A stretch of 25,933 nt of DNA from an archaeon (lineage in GTDB: Archaea; B1Sed10-29; JAJSAI01), in NCBI GenBank assembly GCA_024274695.1, contig JAJSAI010000024.1:1-25933 (forward strand). The letters run 5' to 3'. Under the pieces are notes generated by a model. It searched no databases. It was not told the DNA's origin and saw only the letters and a list, made by a program, of their open reading frames with translations. Shown in pieces: positions 1 to 6,650 of the stretch. The translations under genes were made by a program, and so were the position numbers. Every line of letters begins with the position of its first letter. Within the stretch, counting starts at the first letter, position 1.

Positions 1-390
1 AAGGAAATGATACAAAAGAACATAAGCATGCTGAAGGCCACCATAGCCTTCTTCGGTCCCGTGGTGGCGGGGATTGTTGTCACGCTTCACGAGATAGTCC
101 AGGGAGCAATAGTCTCCGCAAAACAAGCCCTGCAGTCAGCAAGCCTTGAGTACAATGTTTTCTCCGGTCTCTCCAGTATCGGAGAAAAAACGATATCCGT
201 GCAGGCCATGCAGGCGATAATAGGGATATACATTCTCCTGCTGAGCTTTGTCCTGATAAGGTACGTTACCCTGATAGAGAAGGGTGATGACACGACTGCG
301 TTCGCGCAGAATCTCGCAAGATACATTCCCGTGGTTGTAATTGTTTTCATGCTGACCAGAATGGTCTCAAAAATTGTGATAGGAGGGTGA
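1..390 (+). CDS. GspF/TadC-like pilus platform protein, C-terminal part (5' truncated)
   Basis: The frame is open from the first base, and the first ATG (position 7) has no usable ribosome binding site, so this is probably the C-terminal ~129 residues of a larger protein. It shows one hydrophobic segment near residues 13-27, a polar stretch, a second segment (about 70-86), a short charged loop with EKGDD, and a last segment (about 107-121). The complete platform protein at 13847-14875 ends in the same pattern of helix, acidic loop (REGEEK) and helix. This points to the cytoplasmic-membrane platform protein of a type IV pilus/Tad-like machine, which works with a secretion ATPase. The next gene starts inside or just after its stop, in an operon of pilin-like genes. 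The ATPase and the rest of the gene would lie left of the window. Family assignment is moderate because only the tail is visible. Confidence 0.6.
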   Translation, partial: KEMIQKNISMLKATIAFFGPVVAGIVVTLHEIVQGAIVSAKQALQSASLEYNVFSGLSSIGEKTISVQAMQAIIGIYILLLSFVLIRYVTLIEKGDDTTAFAQNLARYIPVVVIVFMLTRMVSKIVIGG

Positions 391-395
391 ATGGA

Positions 396-614
396 ATGAA
401 GGACGCAATCCTTGCAATGAAAACCATGCTTAGAGCAAAAAGAGGAGTTGAGGGACTCCGCCTGAAGTACGCCATAATACTGTTGGTGGCAGCAATAGCT
501 ATAGGGATGGCAGTATACGTGGCGACAACGATGTCTGGAGGAGTTCAGTCAGGAGTCAACCAAATCAATCAGACACTGGCAGAACAGCTGAACAAGAGCC
601 TGAACATATCATGA
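396..614 (+). CDS. small pilin-like protein (72 aa)
   Basis: A short protein with a basic N-terminus ending KRG, one hydrophobic helix (roughly AIILLVAAIAIGMAVYV) and a short Asn/Gln-rich tail. This layout is that of a class III (prepilin) signal with cleavage after KRG, but the stretch between the Gly and the hydrophobic core (VEGLRLKY) is longer and more charged than usual. I chose ATG 396 because AGGAGGG at 381-387 stands about 9 nt upstream. An in-frame GTG at 387 would extend it by three residues. The following gene overlaps by ATGA. It is probably a minor filament subunit or a small membrane component of the machine encoded upstream; function is inferred from context. Confidence 0.6.
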   Translation: MKDAILAMKTMLRAKRGVEGLRLKYAIILLVAAIAIGMAVYVATTMSGGVQSGVNQINQTLAEQLNKSLNIS

Positions 615-1033
615 GGCGGGGAATAGAAGGAACGCCGGTAAGAGTAATGCTGTCAGTATTCCTGATGGCAGTAGTTCTGGTGCTGGCGTTCTACGAGGTG
701 AACGTCTTCAACGAGTTCAACGACAGAAGGCACTTCGTCCAGAGCGTGACCGCACTGGTTAACGGGATGAACTCTCTGGCGAAAGCAAGCGACCCAGGAA
801 GCTTCATGATGGTAAAACTCAACATCCCAGCCAACGCCAGCATAGTCCTTGACAACCAGACAAACAAGATCATAGCAGTGTACGGCCAGGAGAAAACAGA
901 ATACAACGTCACAGGGCGGCTCTTGTGGAGGAGAGAGTACAAGGCAAGCATTGTACAAGTACAGCTATACTACGGCGATCCCGGGCAGGATAAAGAATCC
1001 GACCCCAACATCATCGCGTTCGTTCCAGAGTGA
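611..1033 (+). CDS. pilin-like protein with class III-type signal (140 aa)
   Basis: The protein begins MRRGIEG and continues into a single hydrophobic helix (about residues 10-28), then an extracellular domain of about 110 residues. Prepilin peptidase would cut after RRG. Sequons such as NAS, NQT and NVT in the ectodomain fit an N-glycosylated surface protein. The start codon overlaps the previous stop as ATGA, so the gene is translationally coupled. No Glu5 is present in the mature N-terminus, which suggests a minor pilin or pseudopilin rather than the main subunit. I do not recognise a specific family. Confidence 0.65.
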   Translation: MRRGIEGTPVRVMLSVFLMAVVLVLAFYEVNVFNEFNDRRHFVQSVTALVNGMNSLAKASDPGSFMMVKLNIPANASIVLDNQTNKIIAVYGQEKTEYNVTGRLLWRREYKASIVQVQLYYGDPGQDKESDPNIIAFVPE

Positions 1034-1040
1034 CCTGAAA

Positions 1041-1391
1041 ATGAAAGGGTTTATCTCTTGGCTGTCATCCAAAATGGCCGTGCTCCTGTTCGGAGTGGCC
1101 TTGTTCGCGGCCCTGACCAGCCTTTACACTGCATCCTACGAGTACCACAAGCAAGCTCTCATGGCAGGAGACCTTGCGCTAGTGAGAGAGACCATAAGGC
1201 TAATGCCAGAAAACGGGGTTCAGAACATTACCCTGAGCACCAGCCGAACAGTATCAGTCCAGGGCAGTCCCTGCAGGCTGAGGGTAGACCAGGCGGAGAC
1301 CCTCCTGGACTGGGCAGAGTGCCAGAGCTCGGCAGAGTCATCCGATAAGGTGACAGTGATAAAAGAAGGGGGAGTGGTCAGGATTGATTGA
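1041..1391 (+). CDS. pilin-like single-pass protein (116 aa)
   Basis: The frame is open from further upstream, but ATG 1041 is the sensible start. It gives MKGFISW followed by a hydrophobic helix (AVLLFGVALFAALTSLY) and avoids a long overlap with the preceding gene, which ends at 1033. The KG at the N-terminus resembles a short class III signal. The outer part is about 85 residues with two Cys (in SPCRLR and AECQ) that could form a disulfide, and the sequon NIT. It is one of a run of short single-helix surface proteins in this operon. The role is inferred from neighbours. Confidence 0.6.
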   Translation: MKGFISWLSSKMAVLLFGVALFAALTSLYTASYEYHKQALMAGDLALVRETIRLMPENGVQNITLSTSRTVSVQGSPCRLRVDQAETLLDWAECQSSAESSDKVTVIKEGGVVRID

Positions 1392-1716
1392 CGAGGACAT
1401 TCCAGCACTAATACCCGTCGCGGTCATAATCACCGCCACATTCCTGGCGTTCACTCACGTGATAGTCTCCCAGGCAGTCAACTGGACGAGAGTACAGGAA
1501 AGCCTTGCACTCTACAACACTGCTGACTGGTGCTGGGAACAGCTTGGGGGAGAGTACCGCGGACAGCAGATACCAGTCCCTGAAGGATACTGTGCCGTGG
1601 TGGAAGACGCGGGAGGGAACAAGATCGCGGAAGCAGGAAACTGTCCCGGCAGAACAACCGTGTCTCTGCCCCTCCGCGTGAACGGGGGCATGGGGCGTCT
1701 GGAGGTAAGAAGGTGA
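1384..1716 (+). CDS. pilin-like single-pass protein, TTG start (110 aa)
   Basis: The reading frame opens with TTG at 1384, 8 nt inside the previous gene, with GGTCAGG just upstream as a weak ribosome binding site. There is an N-terminal hydrophobic helix (IPVAVIITATFLAFTHVIV) preceded by acidic rather than basic residues. No class III cleavage site can be seen, so it may be an uncleaved membrane protein. The ~80-residue outer domain has four Cys (WCW, GYC and GNC among them). Its position between pilin-like genes suggests it belongs to the same filament or its assembly machine. Confidence 0.55.
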   Translation: MIDEDIPALIPVAVIITATFLAFTHVIVSQAVNWTRVQESLALYNTADWCWEQLGGEYRGQQIPVPEGYCAVVEDAGGNKIAEAGNCPGRTTVSLPLRVNGGMGRLEVRR

Positions 1717-2165
1717 TGAAGGGCCAGCTGATGGTGGACGTGCTGATGATGGTGCTCGCGTTTTCGGTAATCCTCCTTGCGGTCACGGGCACAGAATCGT
1801 TTGACACGAGCATGCTCTCTTACAGGCATGATTATTCAGTGAACCAGAAGACCCTCGAAACCGTTCTGGCCATGAACGCCACGCTCAACGGAAAAACAGC
1901 GCGGGTGATAGACTTCCTGGTGACCGGAGAGAACCTGCAGGAGCTCTCCGACTACGTTAACGCGACCCTGTACCAACTCAACAAGGGCGAGAGAAACTAC
2001 ATCCTCTACTCCCCGGGAAGACTATGGGTCTACGACAAGCAACCCACAGTGTGCATGAAACAAGTCCCGGTAGCAAGGCTGGACTACGAGACAAACTCCG
2101 GCGGGAACGTTACTGTCTTGTACGGGAGCTGGCCCGCGTGGATGAAACTACCTGAAACCTGCTAA
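1716..2165 (+). CDS. pilin-like protein, MKGQ-type signal (149 aa)
   Basis: The start is ATG 1716, overlapping the previous TGA, with GGAGGTA at 1701-1707 at good spacing. GTG 1713 would add one residue. The N-terminus MKGQLMVDVLMM followed by a hydrophobic helix is a clear short class III signal with cleavage after KG. Asp occupies position 5 of the predicted mature protein, where type IV pilins usually carry Glu. The ectodomain of about 120 residues has several sequons (NAT, NVT) and ends ..PETC. It is a probable minor pilin. Confidence 0.65.
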   Translation: MKGQLMVDVLMMVLAFSVILLAVTGTESFDTSMLSYRHDYSVNQKTLETVLAMNATLNGKTARVIDFLVTGENLQELSDYVNATLYQLNKGERNYILYSPGRLWVYDKQPTVCMKQVPVARLDYETNSGGNVTVLYGSWPAWMKLPETC

Positions 2166-2174
2166 GGTGATAGC

Positions 2175-2288
2175 ATGTTCGGGCTTGAAAAAATAGAGAA
2201 AATGGAAAAGCAGATAAAGGAGCTTCAGAGAAGAGTGGAGCTCTTGGAAGAAGAGGTGAAAATCCTCAGGAAGAAGGTAAGAAAATGA
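2175..2288 (+). CDS. 37-residue coiled-coil miniprotein
   Basis: This short frame starts at ATG 2175, 5 nt after AAGGTGA (2164-2169), a textbook archaeal ribosome binding site. It reads MFGLEKIEKMEKQIKEL and continues as one amphipathic heptad helix rich in Glu, Lys, Leu and Arg, ending KKVRK. Its stop overlaps the next ATG as ATGA, so it is spaced like a real operon gene. There is no membrane segment, so it should be cytoplasmic, unlike every neighbour. A short coiled coil here could be a dimerization partner or a clamp for the pilus ATPase or platform; this is a guess from position only. Confidence 0.7.
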   Translation: MFGLEKIEKMEKQIKELQRRVELLEEEVKILRKKVRK

Positions 2289-2704
2289 AGGGATACATGG
2301 TAACCCCCATAGTCTTCATAGCCCTCTTCATGATCGCGGCAGTGATATTCCTTAACCACATAACCCTCAGCGCAGAGTACGAGAAACAGTTCTCCTCAAG
2401 CCTTGTCTCCTCAAGAGCAGGTAACGAGTACTGGAAGAAAATGCTTGCGTGCACCGCCAGAGCTTACGAGACCATAAAAACAGAGTACTCCCCTGACAGG
2501 AGCGTTATGGAGCAGAGGATAGAACAGAGAATACTAGAGCACGACGAGCTCACGGCAGACGTGATACTGGAAAACGCTTCAGGCAAAGTGAAGGTGAGCG
2601 TGACCCCATTAAACTACAAGGTCACAGGCCGGGACCTCGAGTACGACTATACCGGGAGAACATACTCCGCCGTGCTCGGGATAGACTACACGTTCACAGG
2701 GTGA
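2285..2704 (+). CDS. pilin-like protein (139 aa)
   Basis: It starts MKGYMVTPIVFIALFM, a short class III-type signal (KG then Tyr) running into one hydrophobic helix. The outer region of about 110 residues has a helical first half and a beta-rich second half ending in a YTFTG motif. It is coupled by ATGA to the coiled-coil miniprotein and is the last structural gene before two regulators. It has no Glu5. Probable minor pilin of the truncated upstream system. Confidence 0.62.
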   Translation: MKGYMVTPIVFIALFMIAAVIFLNHITLSAEYEKQFSSSLVSSRAGNEYWKKMLACTARAYETIKTEYSPDRSVMEQRIEQRILEHDELTADVILENASGKVKVSVTPLNYKVTGRDLEYDYTGRTYSAVLGIDYTFTG

Positions 2705-2710
2705 AAAAAC

Positions 2711-3601
2711 ATGAGGGTAAAAGACTCAGACGTACTGCTCTCGCTGGTGAGAAGCCCTCCAACAGAATACCCCTCGCTCAAGATCCTCGCCGCCCGCGCG
2801 GGAGTGTCCGACAAGACCATGGGAAAAATACTCAAGGGAAACAGGCTGGGAGAATTCAGGGTGTGCCTGAACTACCCTCTCCTCAGGATATTCACTATAC
2901 TCGTCTACTGCGAGAGCAGCAGGCCGGTCCCGGAAGAAGAGTTCAAGGACCTTCCCTTCGTAGAAGAAGTTTACATTCCAGACTCTTTCAAGAACGAGTA
3001 CTACATAAAAGCAAAGGTCCCGAAGTACAGCAGGATCTTCAGCGTGCTAAAGCACTTCAGGCAGTCTCTTGACATGGACTACTTTGTCACGAGCATAGCG
3101 TACGAGTACGCGTACGACAACCTAATGCCCCAGGACAGCAAGTACTTTGAAGTCGAGAGGGTGAGGCTGGGAGAAAAAGACTGGAGAATCCTCGCGTCAC
3201 TGAACGAGAACGTTCTCAAAAAGCTCAGCAGAGTGTCCGAAGAGACAGGCATCCCAACGCAGACAGTCAGCTACCGGCTGAACAAGCTGAAAGAACAGAA
3301 CGTCATACTCGGGTACCCCCTCCTCCCGGACATCCGGGCCATGGAAAAAGCAGGGCTTAGGACGTACATTTACCTCGCGAGAAGATGGGACCCTCTTGAC
3401 TTCGGGGAGGAGGTCATCAACATCTCAATGCACAGGTTCCACGCTGGGTACAACCTCGGGGGAATAGCAATAGCCAGGAGCTCTGCGGTCCTAAAGAAAG
3501 GGCTCAGGGGATCCGACAAGGCAGTAGTATACAAGCTCAAGGGAGTGATAAGAGGCAACTGGATAGAGGGAGTGCTGGATGAAAGGTTTAAGGGAAGCTA
3601 A
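2711..3601 (+). CDS. tandem Lrp-like transcriptional regulator (296 aa), first of a pair
   Basis: The start has GGGTGA at 2699-2704, 6 nt upstream. The layout is helix-turn-helix (about residues 5-45, LKILAARAGVSDKTMGKIL), a ligand-domain-like alpha/beta stretch (about 50-145), a second Lrp/AsnC-type winged helix (about 152-200, including VSEETGIPTQTVSYRLNKL) and a final sensor-like stretch. This is two HTH-sensor units in one chain, which is unusual for the usual ~150-residue Lrp/AsnC proteins. It is a predicted DNA-binding regulator. It lies in the same operon as the pilin-like genes, 6 nt after them, so it may autoregulate the pilus operon. No effector can be predicted. Confidence 0.7.
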   Translation: MRVKDSDVLLSLVRSPPTEYPSLKILAARAGVSDKTMGKILKGNRLGEFRVCLNYPLLRIFTILVYCESSRPVPEEEFKDLPFVEEVYIPDSFKNEYYIKAKVPKYSRIFSVLKHFRQSLDMDYFVTSIAYEYAYDNLMPQDSKYFEVERVRLGEKDWRILASLNENVLKKLSRVSEETGIPTQTVSYRLNKLKEQNVILGYPLLPDIRAMEKAGLRTYIYLARRWDPLDFGEEVINISMHRFHAGYNLGGIAIARSSAVLKKGLRGSDKAVVYKLKGVIRGNWIEGVLDERFKGS

Positions 3602-4541
3602 TAGGGTCTTCGGGCTCGTTGGAGAAAAACTCCTACCGGACCTTTCAACCAGGACCCTCTCCGAAACTGCGGGAGAAAAGCTCACGCGAGCCCGTCTCAA
3701 GAAAATCGTGAAAACAACAGGGGCCCTGCGGGTTGTGACAAGCCTTGACCTCATGAAACTCCGGACGCACAACCTTTTCGTCTTCCTCTCTGCCAAGGAC
3801 AAGAGCAGAAAATTCAACCTTTTCAACGAGTTATGCGCCCTTCCCTTCGCCGCGAGGGTCTCGTGCGTGTCAGGGTCTGACGTTGACTTCATAATCCTGT
3901 TCAGGGCGGCCAAGTACAAGCACTTGTCCCAAGTGGTCTACCCCTCTCTTAGAAGGTACAGGGAACTCGTGAGGATAAAAGGAGTTTACCTCGCCCACGT
4001 GCCGTCCTACGACCTCTTGTATGAGTATCCTCCTGATCCCGGGAGGCACGAGAGAACAGACCTTCTTGACTGGAAGATAATAAGCCAGATAAAAGAAGAC
4101 GCGCTGAAGCCATTGAAAGAAATAGCGGACAACGTGGGTGTAAGCGAGCACACGGTAAGAGAAAGAATAAAGAGAATGAAGCAAAGGGGTATAATAAAAG
4201 GTTATATTATCGTGAAGGTGTGGGACAAGTTCCCTCCTGAACAGGTCCCCATAATGAGTATAATAGGGATCGCTGGGAAAGAAAAGAACCTGGATAGTGT
4301 CTTCAGGAGGGTTATGAACGCGCCCGCGTTCAAGCTGTTCGTATACCGTGTGTACGGTAAGTACAACTTCTTGGCAGGGTTCAGGGTTGGGAGCATGCTT
4401 GAACTGCAGTCTCTCCTGAAAAGCCTTTCAGGAGACGGGCTCAGGCTGCTTGATGTTTACATCTTGTTCGACAGAGCGTACCCGAACTGGGCGGAGTCAG
4501 TGGTTAATCACTGGGAACAAGAGAACAGGGCACTGCTTTAG
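3579..4541 (+). CDS. tandem Lrp-like transcriptional regulator (320 aa), second of a pair
   Basis: The start ATG lies 23 nt inside the preceding regulator, so the two are coupled. The layout matches that of its neighbour: a degenerate N-terminal HTH (about residues 18-50), a RAM-like stretch (about 55-150), a clear winged HTH (about 160-212, containing LKEIADNVGVSEHTVRERI) and a second RAM-like C-terminal domain. The two are probably ancient paralogs that could form a heteromer. The gene ends 44 bp before the convergent TrmB-type gene. It is a cytoplasmic DNA-binding protein, with targets likely including this pilus locus; target and ligand are inferred only. Confidence 0.7.
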   Translation: MKGLREANRVFGLVGEKLLPDLSTRTLSETAGEKLTRARLKKIVKTTGALRVVTSLDLMKLRTHNLFVFLSAKDKSRKFNLFNELCALPFAARVSCVSGSDVDFIILFRAAKYKHLSQVVYPSLRRYRELVRIKGVYLAHVPSYDLLYEYPPDPGRHERTDLLDWKIISQIKEDALKPLKEIADNVGVSEHTVRERIKRMKQRGIIKGYIIVKVWDKFPPEQVPIMSIIGIAGKEKNLDSVFRRVMNAPAFKLFVYRVYGKYNFLAGFRVGSMLELQSLLKSLSGDGLRLLDVYILFDRAYPNWAESVVNHWEQENRALL

Positions 4542-4585
4542 TTGATGTTTTCATGTCACAGGAAACAAAAGAAAAGGAAGAGGGT

Positions 4586-5377
4586 TTATGCGGTCATTAT
4601 CCTGGCTCTTCTTTCGTTCAAGAGTCCTGTAATGTCCTGCGGCGAGGACTGCTCCCATAACAGCTCGTAGTATCCTCTGAGCTCGGCTACCAGGGGAGGG
4701 TCCCTCGTTTCTATCCCACCGACAATGTTCCCTTCAAGGTCCTGCAGGCCCACTATGACAAGGCCGTCTGTTACCATCATCGAGGGCGCTGCTGACACCA
4801 TCGCCCTCGTGTTCGCGTGCGCGAGCAGTGCCAGCGCTTCCGCGCCTGCGTTTTCCAGGCTCTCTGAAGGGAAAAGCACTCTGACTCTCCCGTTCTTTCT
4901 AGCCTTTTTTCCCAGGATCCTTAGGACATTAGGTTTCACCGCTTCTCTCACGGACTCTTCCTCTGAAAAGATCACGCTCACGTTCTCCGCTGACGCGATG
5001 CCCTCGCACAGCCTCTTCTTGAGTTCTCCCTTCCCCCAGAACACTGACGTTGGTCCCTTGCACGCATGCCTCTCCCGAGCATGATGGTCCAGCACGCTGA
5101 GGATCTTCTCCTGTTCCCTCCTCTTTTCTTCCACCAGCATCCTCTTCAGCTCGGCCATGCTGATGCAAGAGTACCTCTTAGGTCTCTCAAAACCAGATGA
5201 CAGGATGCCCCTGTTCTCTAAGGCCTTGAGCACGCTGTAGACCTTGGTGACAGGGATCCCTGCCCTGCTGGCTATTTCTACAGCGGTGGCCTCTTCCCCG
5301 AACTCCAGACAGGCTGAAATGGCCTTGGACTCGTAGAGAGTGAACCCCACCCCCTGCAGTGTTTGCACGAGGTTCAA
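4586..5377 (-). CDS. TrmB-family transcriptional regulator (263 aa)
   Basis: The N-terminal winged helix (about residues 1-75) is typical of TrmB/Sugar_trans_reg regulators: LQGVGFTLYESKAI, then VEIASRAGIPVTKVYSVL, then LENRGIL and a basic RPKRY wing. It is followed by a helical coiled stretch (about 75-105) and a PLD-like C-terminal domain (about 110-250) seen in TrmB relatives. The start codon is TTG with a very strong AAGGAGGTG site 6 nt upstream. A TATA box lies at 5429-5438. It is divergent from the PEP-utilizing-type pair, with a ~310-bp gap between, so it may control them. TrmB proteins often sense sugars; no ligand can be read here. Confidence 0.8.
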   Translation of the reverse strand: MNLVQTLQGVGFTLYESKAISACLEFGEEATAVEIASRAGIPVTKVYSVLKALENRGILSSGFERPKRYSCISMAELKRMLVEEKRREQEKILSVLDHHARERHACKGPTSVFWGKGELKKRLCEGIASAENVSVIFSEEESVREAVKPNVLRILGKKARKNGRVRVLFPSESLENAGAEALALLAHANTRAMVSAAPSMMVTDGLVIVGLQDLEGNIVGGIETRDPPLVAELRGYYELLWEQSSPQDITGLLNERRARIMTA

Positions 5378-5428
5378 ACTCTACACCTCCTTGAAGCCTT
5401 TTTCCCTCCGAGGAGTTTCCACCATGCA

Positions 5429-5438
5429 CATTTAAATC
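5429..5438 (-). promoter_or_regulatory. TATA box for the TrmB-family gene
   Basis: On the minus strand the sequence AGATTTAAAT lies about 52-60 nt before the TTG start. This leaves a leader of about 28 nt that contains the AAGGAGGTG ribosome binding site. Confidence 0.45.
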
Positions 5439-5538
5439 TTTTCTGCAACAAGAGTAAACCGGGAAAAGGTTTTAACCCCTCCAGGTTCCCGACAATAATC
5501 GTGAAATCTGGTCAAAAACGTTGGTTGCCGTGAGCACC

Positions 5539-5577
5539 TTTTTATACTCCCTGCAGGATAACCTTTTCCCTGCAAGG
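5539..5577 (+). promoter_or_regulatory. Promoter with direct-repeat operator candidate
   Basis: TTTTTATAC at 5539-5547 is a good TATA box with a start expected near 5566-5572. Two near-identical words flank the expected start: CCCTGCAGG at 5549-5557 and CCCTGCAAGG at 5568-5577, 19 nt apart and so on about the same DNA face. The same CCCTGCAG word occurs once more inside the TrmB gene near 5351. This looks like a regulator-bound promoter, possibly for the adjacent TrmB-type protein; that link is inference. Confidence 0.4.
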
Positions 5578-5583
5578 AGGAGG

Positions 5584-5613
5584 ATGGAAATGATACCAGA
5601 CTTTTGGCCTTGA
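5584..5613 (+). CDS. Possible 9-residue leader peptide
   Basis: AAGGAGGAGG at 5574-5583 is among the strongest ribosome binding sites in the window, but it does not serve the downstream gene. The ATG at 5584, or the in-frame ATG at 5590 with better spacing, opens a frame reading MEMIPDFWP and then TGA. The peptide is followed by a strong hairpin (5620-5660) and then by the PEP-utilizing-type gene. It could be a leader peptide that controls the hairpin, or a fossil of a former start. No family can be assigned. Confidence 0.3.
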   Translation: MEMIPDFWP

Positions 5614-5619
5614 AAAAAC

Positions 5620-5660
5620 AGGGGGGTGGGAAAGGATGGAGTCCTTCCCGGACTCCCCCT
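5620..5660 (+). promoter_or_regulatory. Strong leader hairpin with an alternative pairing
   Basis: An outer stem AGGGGG/CCCCCT (5620-5625 with 5655-5660) encloses an inner stem of 8 bp with one bulged A (GGGAAAGGA at 5628-5636 with TCCTTCCC at 5642-5649). The inner loop holds GGAG of GGAGTCC (5638-5644), which can instead pair with GGACTCC (5650-5656). The two folds exclude each other. There is no U-tract after it, so it is not a simple terminator. It abuts the TATA box at 5660. Confidence 0.45.
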
Positions 5661-5667
5661 ATAAAAC
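5660..5667 (+). promoter_or_regulatory. TATA box of the PEP-utilizing-type gene (leaderless)
   Basis: TATAAAAC at 5660-5667 is centred about 30 nt before ATG 5694, the distance expected for a transcript starting at or near the start codon. Confidence 0.5.
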
Positions 5668-5693
5668 CTCACGCTTGTTCTCGGGGATCTGTG

Positions 5694-6650
5694 ATGAAAA
5701 GGAAGGATACTGATCTGAAGTCACGGTTCGCGCTCACGAACTACTGTTTCCTTATTGGCCTTCAGGAGACTGCGGAAGAATATAATGCTGTATCCCCTGA
5801 GCCAGTAGCCCTCGGGCCCGGCGGGCTGTGGGTTTCGGACAACACGCTCAGGTTTTTTGAGGACATGAAAGAATGGGTTGAGGAGAACTTTTCCAGCAGG
5901 AAGAAAATGAACCAGGTCTTCCTTGACTTGTGGGAGAGAATGGCTCGCTTCGCAAGACTTGATTTCCAGGATTACTCTGATTTCTTGGAAAGGTATTCCG
6001 GGCACGAGAAAAGCGTTGCCAGGATGCACGTGCTGGACTGGAGCGCCATGAAAGTCGCGGAAGAGAAGGATTACTTTGGGCTGGACCAGGCTTCTTTCCT
6101 CCTCGCGTCTAATCCTCCTGTGACCCTGACGTCCCAGGAGAGGGCCAGGATCTGGCTGGCCGTGAGAAAAGGGTGGTCCTGCGAGCAGCTTGGCAGGGCG
6201 TTCGGTTGGATGCGCAGGAGCCTGTTGGCAGAGGACATCGTGAAGGCCGGCGAGGCTGTCAAGAGCCTGGCCGCGGACTGGCGGCAGGTCAGGGACAACG
6301 CCCTTAAGAACCAGCAGTTCCTTGATTCCCTTCCGTTGTCCAGGAGGGAGAAGGATTTTTTGGCTAATTTGCAGCTTTTAAGGTATCTTGATTCAGGATA
6401 CCACAAGCACGCTCTTACTGGCAGGTGCGGTGCAAAGAGAGTGCTCCAAGAGGTTGGAGACAGGTTGGGCCTGAAAAGAGAGGACGTGGTCAACCTGTTG
6501 CCAGACGAGGTGGCCCGTGAAAAAATTCCTGAAGACATTGAAAGCAGGAGGAAAGGAGAGTACGTGGTTTATAAACCTGGACGAGGTAACACTGTTTCCG
6601 TGATCTCAAGGGGGTCAAAAGAATGGGAAAAGTTTTCAAGGCCGGAATAG
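5694..6650 (+). CDS. PEP-utilizing-enzyme-like helical protein without ATP-grasp domain (318 aa)
   Basis: I chose ATG 5694 over a TTG 90 nt upstream because the extra residues are low-complexity and span the hairpin and TATA box. The chain is largely helical. Its last ~100 residues (LSRREKDFLANLQ, LGLKREDVVNLLPDEV, SRRKGEYVVYKPG) match the helical linker that precedes the swivelling phosphohistidine domain in PEP synthase-like and rifampicin-phosphotransferase-like proteins. The ATP-grasp half is absent. The phosphohistidine domain is encoded separately by the next gene, overlapping by 28 nt in the -1 frame. The two probably form one two-subunit protein. The substrate is unknown; recognition rests on family memory of the linker pattern. 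Confidence 0.6.
   Translation: MKRKDTDLKSRFALTNYCFLIGLQETAEEYNAVSPEPVALGPGGLWVSDNTLRFFEDMKEWVEENFSSRKKMNQVFLDLWERMARFARLDFQDYSDFLERYSGHEKSVARMHVLDWSAMKVAEEKDYFGLDQASFLLASNPPVTLTSQERARIWLAVRKGWSCEQLGRAFGWMRRSLLAEDIVKAGEAVKSLAADWRQVRDNALKNQQFLDSLPLSRREKDFLANLQLLRYLDSGYHKHALTGRCGAKRVLQEVGDRLGLKREDVVNLLPDEVAREKIPEDIESRRKGEYVVYKPGRGNTVSVISRGSKEWEKFSRPE

Noticed and set aside
5604-5693. N-terminal extension of the PEP-utilizing-type protein from TTG 5604
   Set aside because: The added residues are Gly/Pro/Ser-rich, span a strong hairpin and a TATA box, and the TTG is 21 nt from the nearest ribosome binding site.
5691-5712. C/D box small RNA: GTGATGA followed by CTGA
   Set aside because: The C-box-like word is the start codon region of a gene, the second box pair (C' and D) is missing and no terminal stem is seen.
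6615-6650. Programmed -1 frameshift joining the two PEP-utilizing-type genes
   Set aside because: The frames are in the right relation, but no slippery heptamer of the XXXYYYZ type is in register, and the second gene has its own ATG with GGGGGT upstream. Two separate proteins are simpler.
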